Source of the DNA: Actinomycetota bacterium
GTDB taxonomy: Bacteria > Actinomycetota > CADDZG01 > WHSQ01
Reading direction: 5' to 3'
Length of the DNA stretch: 64,000 nucleotides
NCBI GenBank assembly: GCA_030446465.1
Contig: JAUJNI010000003.1
Location: 379,334 to 443,333 of the forward strand
The position numbers were made by a program, and so were the translations under genes. The notes under the pieces are model-generated. The model saw only the letters and a program-made list of their open reading frames with translations. It searched no databases and was not told the DNA's origin. Positions 35,293 through 43,913 of this stretch are shown piece after piece. Numbering within the stretch: the first letter of the stretch is position 1; each line of letters opens with the position of its first letter.

Positions 35293-37134
35293 ACGCTTCA
35301 GGGGGGCGGAATGCCCTCGCCTGAGCGCCGGGGACTCCCCTGCCCTCTCTAGCCCAGTCACTGCAGTGACGAGAGCCACGTGAGAGAAGGCCTGGGGGAA
35401 GTTCCCCACCAACCGCTTGCGCCGGACGTCGTATTGCTCCGACAGCAGCCCGAGGTCGTTTCTGACTGAGAGAACCCGCTTGAGAACAGTCTCCGCCTCG
35501 GAGTGTCTGCGGAGCAGAACAAGACAGTCGACCAGCCACAGAGTGCACATCAGAAAGGAACCCTCTGCGCCGGGCAAGCCATCGGAGGCACCATCGGTCT
35601 TGTAACGGTGCACGAAGCCGTCGACAACAAGGTGCTTCTCGATGGCCTCAATCGTGTTTTTCATCCGTTCATCGGTGGCGTCGATGAAGCCCACCAGCGG
35701 AAGAATGAGCAGTGCCGCATCTACCGAGTCGTCGTCGTAAGCCCGCTTGAATCTGCCCAGGCCCCCGTCGTAGCCCTTGGCCAGAACCTCGTCTCTGATC
35801 TCTGAGCGCACCGCCTTCCAGTGGTCGACCGGACCCTCGCGGCCGTAGCGCTCGACCATCGCTACGGCCCGGTCGAGCGCCACCCAGGCCATGACCTTCG
35901 AGTGCACGAAGTGCTGCCTGCCGGAGCGGACCTCCCAGATCCCCTCATCGGGTTGCTTCCACAGCTTGCAGACGGTATCCACGATGCTGCGCTGCAGGTC
36001 CCACGCTTCGAGAGTCGCGGGACTACCGGCGCGCTCGGCGGAGTGAAGGGTGTCCATCACCTCGCCGTAGACGTCGAGTTGCAGCTGCTTCACCGCGGCG
36101 TTCCCGATACGCACTGGACGTGATCCCTCGTAACCGGCGAGCCAATCGAGCTGAAGCTCGGTCAGGCGACGTTCGCCCCTGACCCCGTACATGATCTGAA
36201 GGTCTTCCGGATCACCCGCGACCGCCCGCAACAACCAGTCGCGCCACTCGGCGGCCTCCCCCGTGTAACCGTGATCGAGTAGCTCCTCGAGCTCGAAGGT
36301 TGCATCCCGAAGCCAGCAGTATCGGTAGTCCCAGTTGCGGACTCCTCCAATGTCTTCTGGCAAAGAGGTAGTCGGAGCCGCAACGATTCCACCGGTAGGC
36401 GAATAGGTGAGGGCCTTCAGGACGAGCAGGCTACGGATGACTTCGTCCCGCCACCGACCCTTGTAGGTACAGCGCGCCGCCCATCGTCGCCAGAAGTCAT
36501 CGGTGCGCTGGATGAACCTCTCGCAGTCCCTCACCACTTGGAGTGGAGGACTCGCCAGGTGCGAGCGGCGATAGCGGGCGGCGAAGTAAGCGGCGTCACC
36601 CTCTTTGACCTCGAAGGTCGAGCGCGCCACAGGACCATCGAGCTCGAGCGGCACACTTGCCTGCAGATCGAGGGCGTCGGGCCCCCCGATCGCCTCTATG
36701 CCGTCATCGGTCACTCTCATCCACGGGACGATCTCCCCATAATCGAATCGAGGCGCATACTCCATCGTCATCGGAATGGAACCCGAACGCCCTCGTATGA
36801 CTCGGACGACGACATCCCGAGGCGCGACCGTACGCGGATCGGCTGCGTCGTGCCCCTCTTCGAGCGGAAGACAGTCGATCAAGGTCGCCGATCCGGTCGA
36901 GGTTTGGAAGGTCGTCTCTAGCACCATCGATTCATGGCGGTAAGAGCGGTCGACCGTGAACTCACCCGACTGTGGACCGATCTTCCAGTGACCCCCGACG
37001 TCGGGATCCAGGATTGCCGCGAAGCAGGCAGGGGAGTCGAACCTGGGCAGACACAACCAGTCGATCGAACCTTCTCTCGAAACGAGCGCCGCGGAATGTG
37101 TGTCGCCGATGAACCCGTAGTCCTCGATCAGCAT
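35275..37134 (-). CDS. Glycoside hydrolase family 15 protein (glucoamylase/trehalase-like)
   Basis: A 619-residue GH15 enzyme. The N-terminal super-beta-sandwich starts IEDYGFIGDTHSAALVSREGSIDWLCLPRFDSPACFA, the standard family opening. The (alpha/alpha)6 catalytic domain shows LPEDIGGVRNWDYRYCWLRDATF and DEGIWEVRSGRQHFVHSKVMAW, with the catalytic acid in the DEGIWE motif and the base in a later GAEGSFLMCTLWLVD motif. Such proteins in actinobacteria hydrolyse trehalose or alpha-glucans. The ATG lies 6 nt after TAGTCT (leaderless). Confidence 0.9.
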   Translation of the reverse strand: MLIEDYGFIGDTHSAALVSREGSIDWLCLPRFDSPACFAAILDPDVGGHWKIGPQSGEFTVDRSYRHESMVLETTFQTSTGSATLIDCLPLEEGHDAADPRTVAPRDVVVRVIRGRSGSIPMTMEYAPRFDYGEIVPWMRVTDDGIEAIGGPDALDLQASVPLELDGPVARSTFEVKEGDAAYFAARYRRSHLASPPLQVVRDCERFIQRTDDFWRRWAARCTYKGRWRDEVIRSLLVLKALTYSPTGGIVAAPTTSLPEDIGGVRNWDYRYCWLRDATFELEELLDHGYTGEAAEWRDWLLRAVAGDPEDLQIMYGVRGERRLTELQLDWLAGYEGSRPVRIGNAAVKQLQLDVYGEVMDTLHSAERAGSPATLEAWDLQRSIVDTVCKLWKQPDEGIWEVRSGRQHFVHSKVMAWVALDRAVAMVERYGREGPVDHWKAVRSEIRDEVLAKGYDGGLGRFKRAYDDDSVDAALLILPLVGFIDATDERMKNTIEAIEKHLVVDGFVHRYKTDGASDGLPGAEGSFLMCTLWLVDCLVLLRRHSEAETVLKRVLSVRNDLGLLSEQYDVRRKRLVGNFPQAFSHVALVTAVTGLERAGESPALRRGHSAPLKRSPTPG

Positions 37135-37165
37135 GGCGAGAGACTAGGAACTCGGGTGGTGAAGC

Positions 37166-37621
37166 TCAACCCGCGGGAGGTGCGGGAAAAACCCGCTTTC
37201 GCCCTGCTTCATCCAGAGCGTCAGACTTCAGCACTCGTCGGATCCGGCGAACATCCCTGAGAGGGACGAGAGCCATTCTCTCCCGGGCATCGGCCATCTC
37301 CTTCAGCTCGCGGCTGGATTCCTCGAGCTCCCGCATCGATTCTTCGTGACTCTCCCGCAGGCGCTCGATGGAGTCCTCCAACTCCAGAATCTTTAGTACG
37401 CCTGCCAGATTCACACCCTCGTTGGTGAGCTCTTGGATCTTGCGCAGAAGCACAATGTCGCGCTCCGAATAGCGCCTGGTGTTGCCTGCGGTTCGAGTCG
37501 GAGTCACAAGGCCCTTGCGCTCGTAGACGCGCAATGTTTGAGGATGCACCCCGGCAAGCTCCGCAGCCACCGAGATGACGTAGATCGCCGCCTGACTCGG
37601 TTTGGATGAGGTCTGCGCCAT
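37166..37621 (-). CDS. hspR: MerR-family heat-shock repressor HspR
   Basis: A 151-residue MerR-type regulator: helix-turn-helix in YVISVAAELAGVHPQTLRVYERKGLV and wing TRTAGNTRRYSERDIVLLRKIQEL, then a coiled-coil region (90-120, rich in Glu/Arg/Ser). In actinobacteria HspR binds the inverted repeat HAIR upstream of dnaK with DnaK as co-repressor. It is the last gene of the dnaK-grpE-dnaJ-hspR operon, 15 nt after dnaJ. AGGAGG precedes the ATG. Confidence 0.93.
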   Translation of the reverse strand: MAQTSSKPSQAAIYVISVAAELAGVHPQTLRVYERKGLVTPTRTAGNTRRYSERDIVLLRKIQELTNEGVNLAGVLKILELEDSIERLRESHEESMRELEESSRELKEMADARERMALVPLRDVRRIRRVLKSDALDEAGRKRVFPAPPAG

Positions 37622-37636
37622 GTTCCTGTCAACCTC

Positions 37637-38581
37637 CTATGACGCCTGGGCCTGGGCGCTCTTCCGCAGGTACTGCTCGAGGTGGTCGCGCGGCGAGTCC
37701 TTGTGGACCTGGTGGAACTCCTCCAGCAACTGACGTTCCTTCTTGGAGAGCTTCTTGGGTACTTCGACCTCAATCTTGACGAGAAGATCACCCTGACCCT
37801 GCTGCTTGGGGACGCCTCTTCCACGCAGGCGCAGGGTCTTGCCGGAATTGGTGCCCGGGGGAATCTTCACCGTCACCGGTCCATCGAGAGTAGGCACCTG
37901 CACCTTGGCCCCCAGCGCGGCCTCCGCCACGGTGATCGGAAGCGTCACGACGAGGTCCCCATCCTTGGTGAGCTCGAAGATGTCATGGGGCCTGACGTGC
38001 ACTCTGACGTAGAGATCGCCGGCAATCCCGGCCCCCGATGGCCGTTCCCCTTTGCCGGCGACCTTGATCATGGCGCCGTCCCCGACCCCTGGTGGAATCC
38101 GCACCTTGGCCCCCTGATCGAGCGTCACGGTCGTGCCGGAAACGGCCTCCTCGAATGACAGCGTGATGGCCGTCTCGCGATCCCGGCCACGCCGCTGTCT
38201 GCGACCCCCGAAACCAAAGAGGTCGTCGAACAATCCCCCGCCGCCTCCGCCGCCCGAGAAAAGATCGCCGATGTCGTCGACGTTTACTCGCACGCTGCCC
38301 TGGTCGCCACCGGGCCTGAACCCGTAGAACCTCTGCCCCCCCGCTTCGACCAGGCGACGCATCTGGTCGTACTCCTTGCGCTTCTCTTCATTGGAGAGGA
38401 TCGAATGAGCTTCGGAGATCTCTTTGAAGCGCTGCTCGGCGTTCTTGTCGCCCTTGTTGGCATCGGGGTGGTTCTTCTGTGCAAGCTTGCGGTAGGCGCG
38501 CTTGATGTCGTCCTTCGACGCATCCTTCGCAACGCCGAGGACTTTGTAGAAGTCCTTGTCGATCCAGTCCCGCTGAGACAT
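37637..38581 (-). CDS. dnaJ: Chaperone DnaJ, type without zinc-finger domain
   Basis: DnaK co-chaperone of 314 residues. J-domain with the HPD motif (KLAQKNHPDANKG), a Gly/Phe-rich linker (FSGGGGGGGLFDDLFGFGG), and two C-terminal beta-sandwich substrate domains (starting near VTLDQGAKVRIPPGVGDG). The four CxxCxGxG zinc repeats of classical DnaJ are absent, so it is CbpA/DnaJ2-like. It is 4 nt from grpE and 15 nt from hspR. Confidence 0.94.
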   Translation of the reverse strand: MSQRDWIDKDFYKVLGVAKDASKDDIKRAYRKLAQKNHPDANKGDKNAEQRFKEISEAHSILSNEEKRKEYDQMRRLVEAGGQRFYGFRPGGDQGSVRVNVDDIGDLFSGGGGGGGLFDDLFGFGGRRQRRGRDRETAITLSFEEAVSGTTVTLDQGAKVRIPPGVGDGAMIKVAGKGERPSGAGIAGDLYVRVHVRPHDIFELTKDGDLVVTLPITVAEAALGAKVQVPTLDGPVTVKIPPGTNSGKTLRLRGRGVPKQQGQGDLLVKIEVEVPKKLSKKERQLLEEFHQVHKDSPRDHLEQYLRKSAQAQAS

Positions 38582-38585
38582 GTGC

Positions 38586-39155
38586 CTATCCCTGTGCAGC
38601 GCTCGGTTGAGAGGGCAGCGAATCTTCTTCTGCCGGCCGCGCGACCACTACCATCGCGGGCCGAAGCACCTTGTCGCCCAGCCGGTAGCCCTTGCGGTAG
38701 ACCCTCTTCACCACCGTCTCGTTCACGCCGGGATCCTCGAGCGACTCAACTGCTTCGTGCACTTGAGGATCGAACGGTTGTCCTTCGGCCGCTATCTCTT
38801 TAAGACCTTCATCCTCGAGGATCCTCTTGAGGTCCTTGAGGATGAGCTCGACGCCGGCGTCGCCCGCTCCATGCTCGATGGCCCGCTCGAAATTATCCAG
38901 CACCGGCAGCAGCTTCTCGAGCAAACGAGAGGTGGCGCGGGTCCCTGCGAGCGACTGCTCCCTCAGCACCCGCTTGCGGTAGTTGTCGAACTCGGCCTGC
39001 AGACGGCGAAGGTCATCGAGGTAGTCGCGGACCTCGGCAACCACCTCCGCGGCCGTCTCCTCGACGACCTCCGCCTGCTGCTCGACGGCTTCTGCCGGCT
39101 CGACCGGCTGAACCGCAGGAGTCTCCTCTGCTGCTACGCGTCTTTTGTCCTGCAC
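38586..39155 (-). CDS. grpE: Nucleotide exchange factor GrpE
   Basis: DnaK nucleotide exchange factor, 189 residues. Acidic N-terminus (VEPAEAVEQQAEVVEETAAE), a long coiled coil (RDYLDDLRRLQAEFDNYRKRVLRE) and the beta domain with FDPQVHEAVE and VYRKGYRLGDKVLRPAMVVVA. A GTG start at 39155 is proposed, 43 nt after dnaK; an in-frame ATG at 39260 would overlap dnaK. Second gene in the operon. Confidence 0.94.
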   Translation of the reverse strand: MQDKRRVAAEETPAVQPVEPAEAVEQQAEVVEETAAEVVAEVRDYLDDLRRLQAEFDNYRKRVLREQSLAGTRATSRLLEKLLPVLDNFERAIEHGAGDAGVELILKDLKRILEDEGLKEIAAEGQPFDPQVHEAVESLEDPGVNETVVKRVYRKGYRLGDKVLRPAMVVVARPAEEDSLPSQPSAAQG

Positions 39156-39198
39156 TGTGATCTTGATCTCTTTCTGCTGTCTATCGGGCTTCAACTGA

Positions 39199-41034
39199 CT
39201 AGGCGCTCTTCTGCTCGCCGTCTTCGTCAACAACCTCGGCGTCGACCACGTCGTCGTCACCCGCCTGAGGCGCGCCCTGCTGTGTCTGCTGGCTCTGGGC
39301 GTTTCGATACAGGACCTCGGCGAACTTCTGCGACGCGGTCACGAGCTCTTGGGTCGACTGCTTGATGCGCTCGACGTCGCTGCCGCCAAGAGCCTCTCGG
39401 GCCGCCTTCAGCGCGTCCTCGATGTGCTGCTTGTCGGACTCCTCGAGCTTGGAGCCATGCTCGTTCAACTGCTTCTCGGTCTGGTAGATCATGCCGTCGG
39501 CCTGGTTGCGGGCCTCGGCCTCCTCGCGGCGCTGGCGGTCCTCGTCGGCGTGCGCCTCGGCCTCCTTGACCATCCTCTGGATCTCGTCATCCGCTAGCTT
39601 GGTGCCGCCGGTGATGGTCATGGACTGCTGCTGACCGGTCCCGAGATCCTTGGCGGAAACGTTCACGATGCCGTTCGCGTCGATGTCGAAAGTGACTTCG
39701 ATCTGAGGAAGGCCTCTCGGCGCCGGTGGGATCCCGACGAGCTGGAACTTGCCCAGGGACTTGTTTCGATAGGCCATGTCGGCCTCGCCCTGCAGCACGT
39801 GGATCTCGACCGAAGGCTGGTTGTCGTCGGCCGTGGTGAACACCTCGGAGCGCTTGGTGGGGATGGTGGTGTTCCGCTCGATCAGCCTGGTAAAGATGCT
39901 GCCCTTGGTCTCGACGCCCAGCGATAGTGGGGTGACGTCGAGGAGCAAGACATCTTTAACTTCCCCTCTGAGCACTCCTGCCTGAATGGCTGCACCCACC
40001 GCGACGACCTCGTCGGGGTTGACGCCCTGGTGTGGCTCCTTGCCGCCGGTGAGGTCGGTGACCAACCGGCGCACCATCGGCATACGAGTCGATCCTCCGA
40101 CCAGGATGACGTGGTTGATGTCGGACATCTTGATGCCCGCGTCGGCAATCGCCTGCTCGAACGGGGTCCTGCAGCGATCGAGAAGGTCCTCGGTCATGCG
40201 CTCGAACTCCGAGCGCGACAGGTTCTGCTCGAGGTGAAGGGGACCCTGCTCCGTAGCAGTAATGAAGGGTAGGTTGACCGTCGTGCTCTGGGTCGCGGAG
40301 AGCTCGATCTTGGCCTTTTCGGCCGCCTCCTTGAGGCGCTGCAGGGCCATCTTGTCTCTCGACAGGTCGACTCCGTGGGCGTCCTTGAAAGACTTCACCA
40401 GGAAGTCGATGACCCGCTGGTCCCAGTCGTCTCCACCGAGGTTGGTGTCACCGTGGGTCGACTTCACCTCGAAGACGCCGTCCCCGAGCTCCAGCACGGA
40501 GACGTCGAAGGTCCCGCCGCCGAGGTCGAACACCAGGATTGTCTGGTCGGTCTCGTCTTTGTCGAGGCCGTAAGCAAGCGCAGCAGCGGTCGGCTCGTTG
40601 ATGATCCTCAAGACGTTGAGGCCGGCGATCTGGCCCGCCTCTTTGGTTGCCTGCCGCTGCGCGTCGTCGAAGTAGGCGGGGACGGTTACGACCGCATCCG
40701 TGACCTTGTCGCCGAGGTACGCCTCGGCATCCGCCTTTAGCTTCATGAGGATGCGGGCCGAGATCTCCTGAGGGTTGTAGTTCTTCCCGTCGATGTCGAC
40801 CTTGGAGTCACTCCCCATCTTGCGCTTGATCGAGCGGATGGTTCGGTCGGGGTTGGTGATCGCCTGACGCTTGGCGACCTCCCCAACCAGGATCTCGCCG
40901 CTCTTCGAGAAGGCGACCACCGAAGGGGTCGTCCTGCCGCCCTCCGCGTTGGGCATCACGGTTGGTTCACCGCCCTCGAGAACTGCCACTACCGAGTTGG
41001 TGGTTCCGAGGTCAATTCCTACTGCTTTAGCCAT
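39199..41034 (-). CDS. dnaK: Molecular chaperone DnaK (Hsp70)
   Basis: Hsp70 of 611 residues. Phosphate-loop 1 [13 protein letters not shown], the [13 protein letters not shown] linker-side motif, [17 protein letters not shown]-type phosphate 2 segment and [11 protein letters not shown] are all present; the substrate domain ends with a Gln/Glu-rich lid and [18 protein letters not shown] tail. A strong AGGAGG ribosome site precedes the ATG. First gene of the HspR-controlled operon. Confidence 0.97.
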   Translation of the reverse strand: MAKAVGIDLGTTNSVVAVLEGGEPTVMPNAEGGRTTPSVVAFSKSGEILVGEVAKRQAITNPDRTIRSIKRKMGSDSKVDIDGKNYNPQEISARILMKLKADAEAYLGDKVTDAVVTVPAYFDDAQRQATKEAGQIAGLNVLRIINEPTAAALAYGLDKDETDQTILVFDLGGGTFDVSVLELGDGVFEVKSTHGDTNLGGDDWDQRVIDFLVKSFKDAHGVDLSRDKMALQRLKEAAEKAKIELSATQSTTVNLPFITATEQGPLHLEQNLSRSEFERMTEDLLDRCRTPFEQAIADAGIKMSDINHVILVGGSTRMPMVRRLVTDLTGGKEPHQGVNPDEVVAVGAAIQAGVLRGEVKDVLLLDVTPLSLGVETKGSIFTRLIERNTTIPTKRSEVFTTADDNQPSVEIHVLQGEADMAYRNKSLGKFQLVGIPPAPRGLPQIEVTFDIDANGIVNVSAKDLGTGQQQSMTITGGTKLADDEIQRMVKEAEAHADEDRQRREEAEARNQADGMIYQTEKQLNEHGSKLEESDKQHIEDALKAAREALGGSDVERIKQSTQELVTASQKFAEVLYRNAQSQQTQQGAPQAGDDDVVDAEVVDEDGEQKSA

Positions 41035-41054
41035 GTCGGTTCCTCCTGAGGGAT

Positions 41055-41111
41055 AAGTTGAGTGCCCTCAATGATGCAACCCTAAGTGCCCTATTGTCAA
41101 GTTGAGCACGG
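41055..41111 (-). promoter_or_regulatory. dnaK promoter region with HAIR-like HspR operator
   Basis: On the minus strand TTGACA (41100-41095) is a perfect -35. It overlaps 41081-41101, which fits the HAIR layout of two 7-mers around N7 at 10 of 14 positions (consensus CTTGAGT-N7-ACTCAAG). A further dyad, TTGAG-N4-CTCAA, lies at 41058-41071, and AAGTTGAG recurs at 41055 and 41099 on the plus strand. The match to HAIR is imperfect. Confidence 0.5.
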
Positions 41112-41265
41112 AGGAACCCAGGTAGGCACGCTGCCGGCCGAATCGCTACGGTGCAGCCCAGGAGACGGCAGTCACCGGCCGTCGGGGGCGTTAGGTTCAC
41201 TGACGCGACGGCCCCGTCTGCCGCCGCCGTCAAGTTACCGGTCAGCCACGAAGGAGCCAGAGCTG

Positions 41266-43410
41266 GTGCTCGAGAAGATCGCAATGACGGTGGTCGTTCT
41301 GATCACTCTGGCTCTGTTTGCCAGGCGGGTCAGAGACCTGGTTGGCCTGCTCCGCATGGGGGCGGAAGACGCCCGCAAGCCCACCAACCTTGGCCGCAAG
41401 CTCAAGGAGCAGCTAGTAGTCGTCCTCGGCCAGCGAAAGCTCCTGCAGTGGACCGTCCCCGGCGTCATGCACTTCTTCATCTTCTGGGGGTTCGTGGTCC
41501 TGTTCACGACCATCATCGAGGCGTTCGGCGCCGTGTATCAGGAGGGATTCCATATCCCGCTGATCGGCAGGTGGGGGCCGCTCGGAGCGTTGCAGGACTT
41601 CTTCGTGGTGGCCGTGCTCGGGGGAATCATTACCGCGCTGGCCATCCGGCGGATTCAGCAACCCGGACGCTTCAAGGGATCCCACACACGAGACGCCGAA
41701 TACATCCTCTACGCGATCGGCGGCATCATGGCGACGATTCTGCTGGTCCGGGCCGTCGAGATCTCGCTGGGGATCTTCCCGTACGACGTGCGCTGGACGC
41801 CCGTCTCGAATGCAGTCGCCCAGCTGTTCGGGGGCTTCTCCGTTGCGGTTCGGGAGGCCCTTGACACGGTCTTTCTGTGGTGGCACTCGCTGATCATCCT
41901 GGGCTTTCTGGTCTACATCACCTTCTCGAAGCACCTGCACATCGTGACTTCTGGGTTCAACGTGCTGTTCACCTCGGAACGCCCCAAGGGCGCCCTCAAG
42001 CCAATGCATCTCGACCTTGAGGAGATGAGCGAAGACGACGTCTTCGGCGCCGCCAAGGTGACCGACCTGTCCTGGAAGCAGCTACTCGACGGGATGACCT
42101 GCACGGAGTGCGGTCGCTGCCAGAGCCAGTGTCCGGCGTGGAACACGGGCAAGCCGTTGTCGCCGAAGCTCCTGATCATGGACATCAGAGATGAGCTGTT
42201 CGCCCACGGGCGGCAGCTCCTCGATGCCAAGAACCGGGGCGAGGAGGCCTTCAAGGAGGCGGTGGCCGAGTTGGCGCCGCTCAATCCGAAGGTTGTGGAG
42301 GATGAGGTCATCTGGGACTGCACGACCTGTGGCGCGTGCGTCCAGGCGTGCCCCGTGAACATCGAGCACATCGACGCGATCGTCGACATGCGCCGGAACC
42401 TCGTGATGGGGGAATCACGCTTTCCACGGGAGATGCAAAGCGCTCTTCAGAACCTCGAGACAACCGGCAACCCGTGGGGGCAACCACCGCAAACCCGTCT
42501 GGACTGGATGAGAGGAACATCCAAGCAAGAGACCCTCGACATACCGCACATATCGGAGGCACCCGACGCAGAGGTGCTCTTCTGGGTCGGCTGCGCGGGC
42601 GCCTTCGACGATCGCAACAAGAAGGTGACCTACGACACCGCGAGGCTGTTGCAAAAGGCGGGGGTCAGCTTTGCGGTCCTTGGCGCCGACGAGTCGTGCA
42701 CCGGTGATCCCGCTCGTCGCATGGGGGCCGAGTACATCTACCAGATGCTGGCGGACCAGAACATCGAGGTGCTAAAAGAGCACAAGGTCAAGCAGATCCT
42801 GACTGCCTGCCCCCACTGCTTCAACACCATCTTCAACGAGTACCCGCAATTCGGCGGCTTCTTCGAAGTTATCCACCACACCGAGTACTTGGCGCGTCTC
42901 GTGAAGGACGGCCGGCTAAAACCCGCCAAGGACTTCAACGGGACGATCACCTACCACGACCCTTGCTACAACGCCCGGCACAACGACGTCTGGAAGGGAG
43001 CGCGCGAGGTCATCGAATCGATACCGATGGCTTCATACAAGGAGCTACATCGCCACGGCCACGCCACCTTCTGTTGCGGCGCCGGCGGGGGCCGGATGTG
43101 GATGGAAGAACGGATGGGCAAGAAGATGAACATCGAAAGAACGGACGAGGCACTGGCTTCGGCATCGGACACGCTCGCGGTCGGTTGCCCCTTCTGCAAC
43201 ATCATGCTGGCGGACGGCATCGACGAACGACACGCATCCGAGGACATGACCGTGCGCGACATCTCGCAGATCCTGTGGGAGTCGGTCGAGTTCGAGCCGG
43301 ACGGGGATGCGTCCACCGGCAACGGGGATGCCTCCGGCTATCCTTTGACCAAGGACACCAAAGACATGACCGGGACCGCAGCCGGACCGGAGGACACCGC
43401 CACCACCTGA
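41266..43410 (+). CDS. Membrane-anchored HdrD-like iron-sulfur oxidoreductase (CCG-domain protein)
   Basis: A 714-residue fusion: about five N-terminal membrane helices (nitrate-reductase-gamma/cytochrome b-like, with several His), two 4Fe-4S motifs (CTECGRCQSQCP and CTTCGACVQACP) and two cysteine-rich CCG domains (CPHCFNT and FCCGAGGG) typical of heterodisulfide reductase subunit D. This type is common in actinobacteria and probably passes electrons from ETF or other donors to quinone. GTG at 41266 with AAGGAG upstream is preferred. The gene is divergent from dnaK. Confidence 0.85.
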   Translation: MLEKIAMTVVVLITLALFARRVRDLVGLLRMGAEDARKPTNLGRKLKEQLVVVLGQRKLLQWTVPGVMHFFIFWGFVVLFTTIIEAFGAVYQEGFHIPLIGRWGPLGALQDFFVVAVLGGIITALAIRRIQQPGRFKGSHTRDAEYILYAIGGIMATILLVRAVEISLGIFPYDVRWTPVSNAVAQLFGGFSVAVREALDTVFLWWHSLIILGFLVYITFSKHLHIVTSGFNVLFTSERPKGALKPMHLDLEEMSEDDVFGAAKVTDLSWKQLLDGMTCTECGRCQSQCPAWNTGKPLSPKLLIMDIRDELFAHGRQLLDAKNRGEEAFKEAVAELAPLNPKVVEDEVIWDCTTCGACVQACPVNIEHIDAIVDMRRNLVMGESRFPREMQSALQNLETTGNPWGQPPQTRLDWMRGTSKQETLDIPHISEAPDAEVLFWVGCAGAFDDRNKKVTYDTARLLQKAGVSFAVLGADESCTGDPARRMGAEYIYQMLADQNIEVLKEHKVKQILTACPHCFNTIFNEYPQFGGFFEVIHHTEYLARLVKDGRLKPAKDFNGTITYHDPCYNARHNDVWKGAREVIESIPMASYKELHRHGHATFCCGAGGGRMWMEERMGKKMNIERTDEALASASDTLAVGCPFCNIMLADGIDERHASEDMTVRDISQILWESVEFEPDGDASTGNGDASGYPLTKDTKDMTGTAAGPEDTATT

Positions 43411-43430
43411 CGAGTTCGGCGGCTACCGCA

Positions 43431-43865
43431 TCACTGAAGGCAGAACTCGTTGCCCTCGGTGTCCTGCATGACGACCCAGTACTCGCCATGCTCTGCATCC
43501 GCGCGGATCCGAGTGGCTCCTTCTTCTATCAAGCGTTCCGCCTCCGCATCGACGCGCGCCTTGCGCTCCTCCATCGGCGTCTCTTTGCCCCCACCGACGT
43601 TGACGTCGAGGTGCACGCGGTTCTTCACCGTCTTTTCCTCGGGCACCCGCTGGAAGTAGAGCCGGGGGCCGACCCCGTCCGGATCGACAACCGCGTAAGC
43701 AGAGTTCCACTGGTCTTCCGGGATGCCTTGCGCGGCGAGAAACTCTTGCCACGACTGAAATCCCTCCGGTGGGTCCTGCACCTTGTAACCGAGCGCGGTT
43801 GCCCAGAACTCGCCAACGCGGGCGGGATCAGCGCAATCGAACGTCACCTGAAACCCAGTTGCCAC
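43431..43865 (-). CDS. VOC-family (glyoxalase-like) protein
   Basis: A 144-residue protein with one VOC module pair: VTFDCADPARVGEFWATALGY and VHLDVNVGG...EERKARVDAEAERLIEEGATRI, closing with WVVMQDTEGNEFCLQ. Resembles the glyoxalase-like domain (PF18029-type) of actinobacteria. GTG at 43865 with AGGAGG upstream; a longer in-frame form to 44045 is unlikely. Substrate unknown. Confidence 0.82.
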   Translation of the reverse strand: MATGFQVTFDCADPARVGEFWATALGYKVQDPPEGFQSWQEFLAAQGIPEDQWNSAYAVVDPDGVGPRLYFQRVPEEKTVKNRVHLDVNVGGGKETPMEERKARVDAEAERLIEEGATRIRADAEHGEYWVVMQDTEGNEFCLQ

Positions 43866-43913
43866 CCGACACCTCCTTGATCTCTGGGCGCTTGGTGCAA
43901 AGGTGGCCACTTT

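Noticed and set aside
41773-42009. Minus-strand open frames antisense to the HdrD-like gene
   Set aside because: No recognisable protein; overlapped by clear Fe-S oxidoreductase coding sequence.
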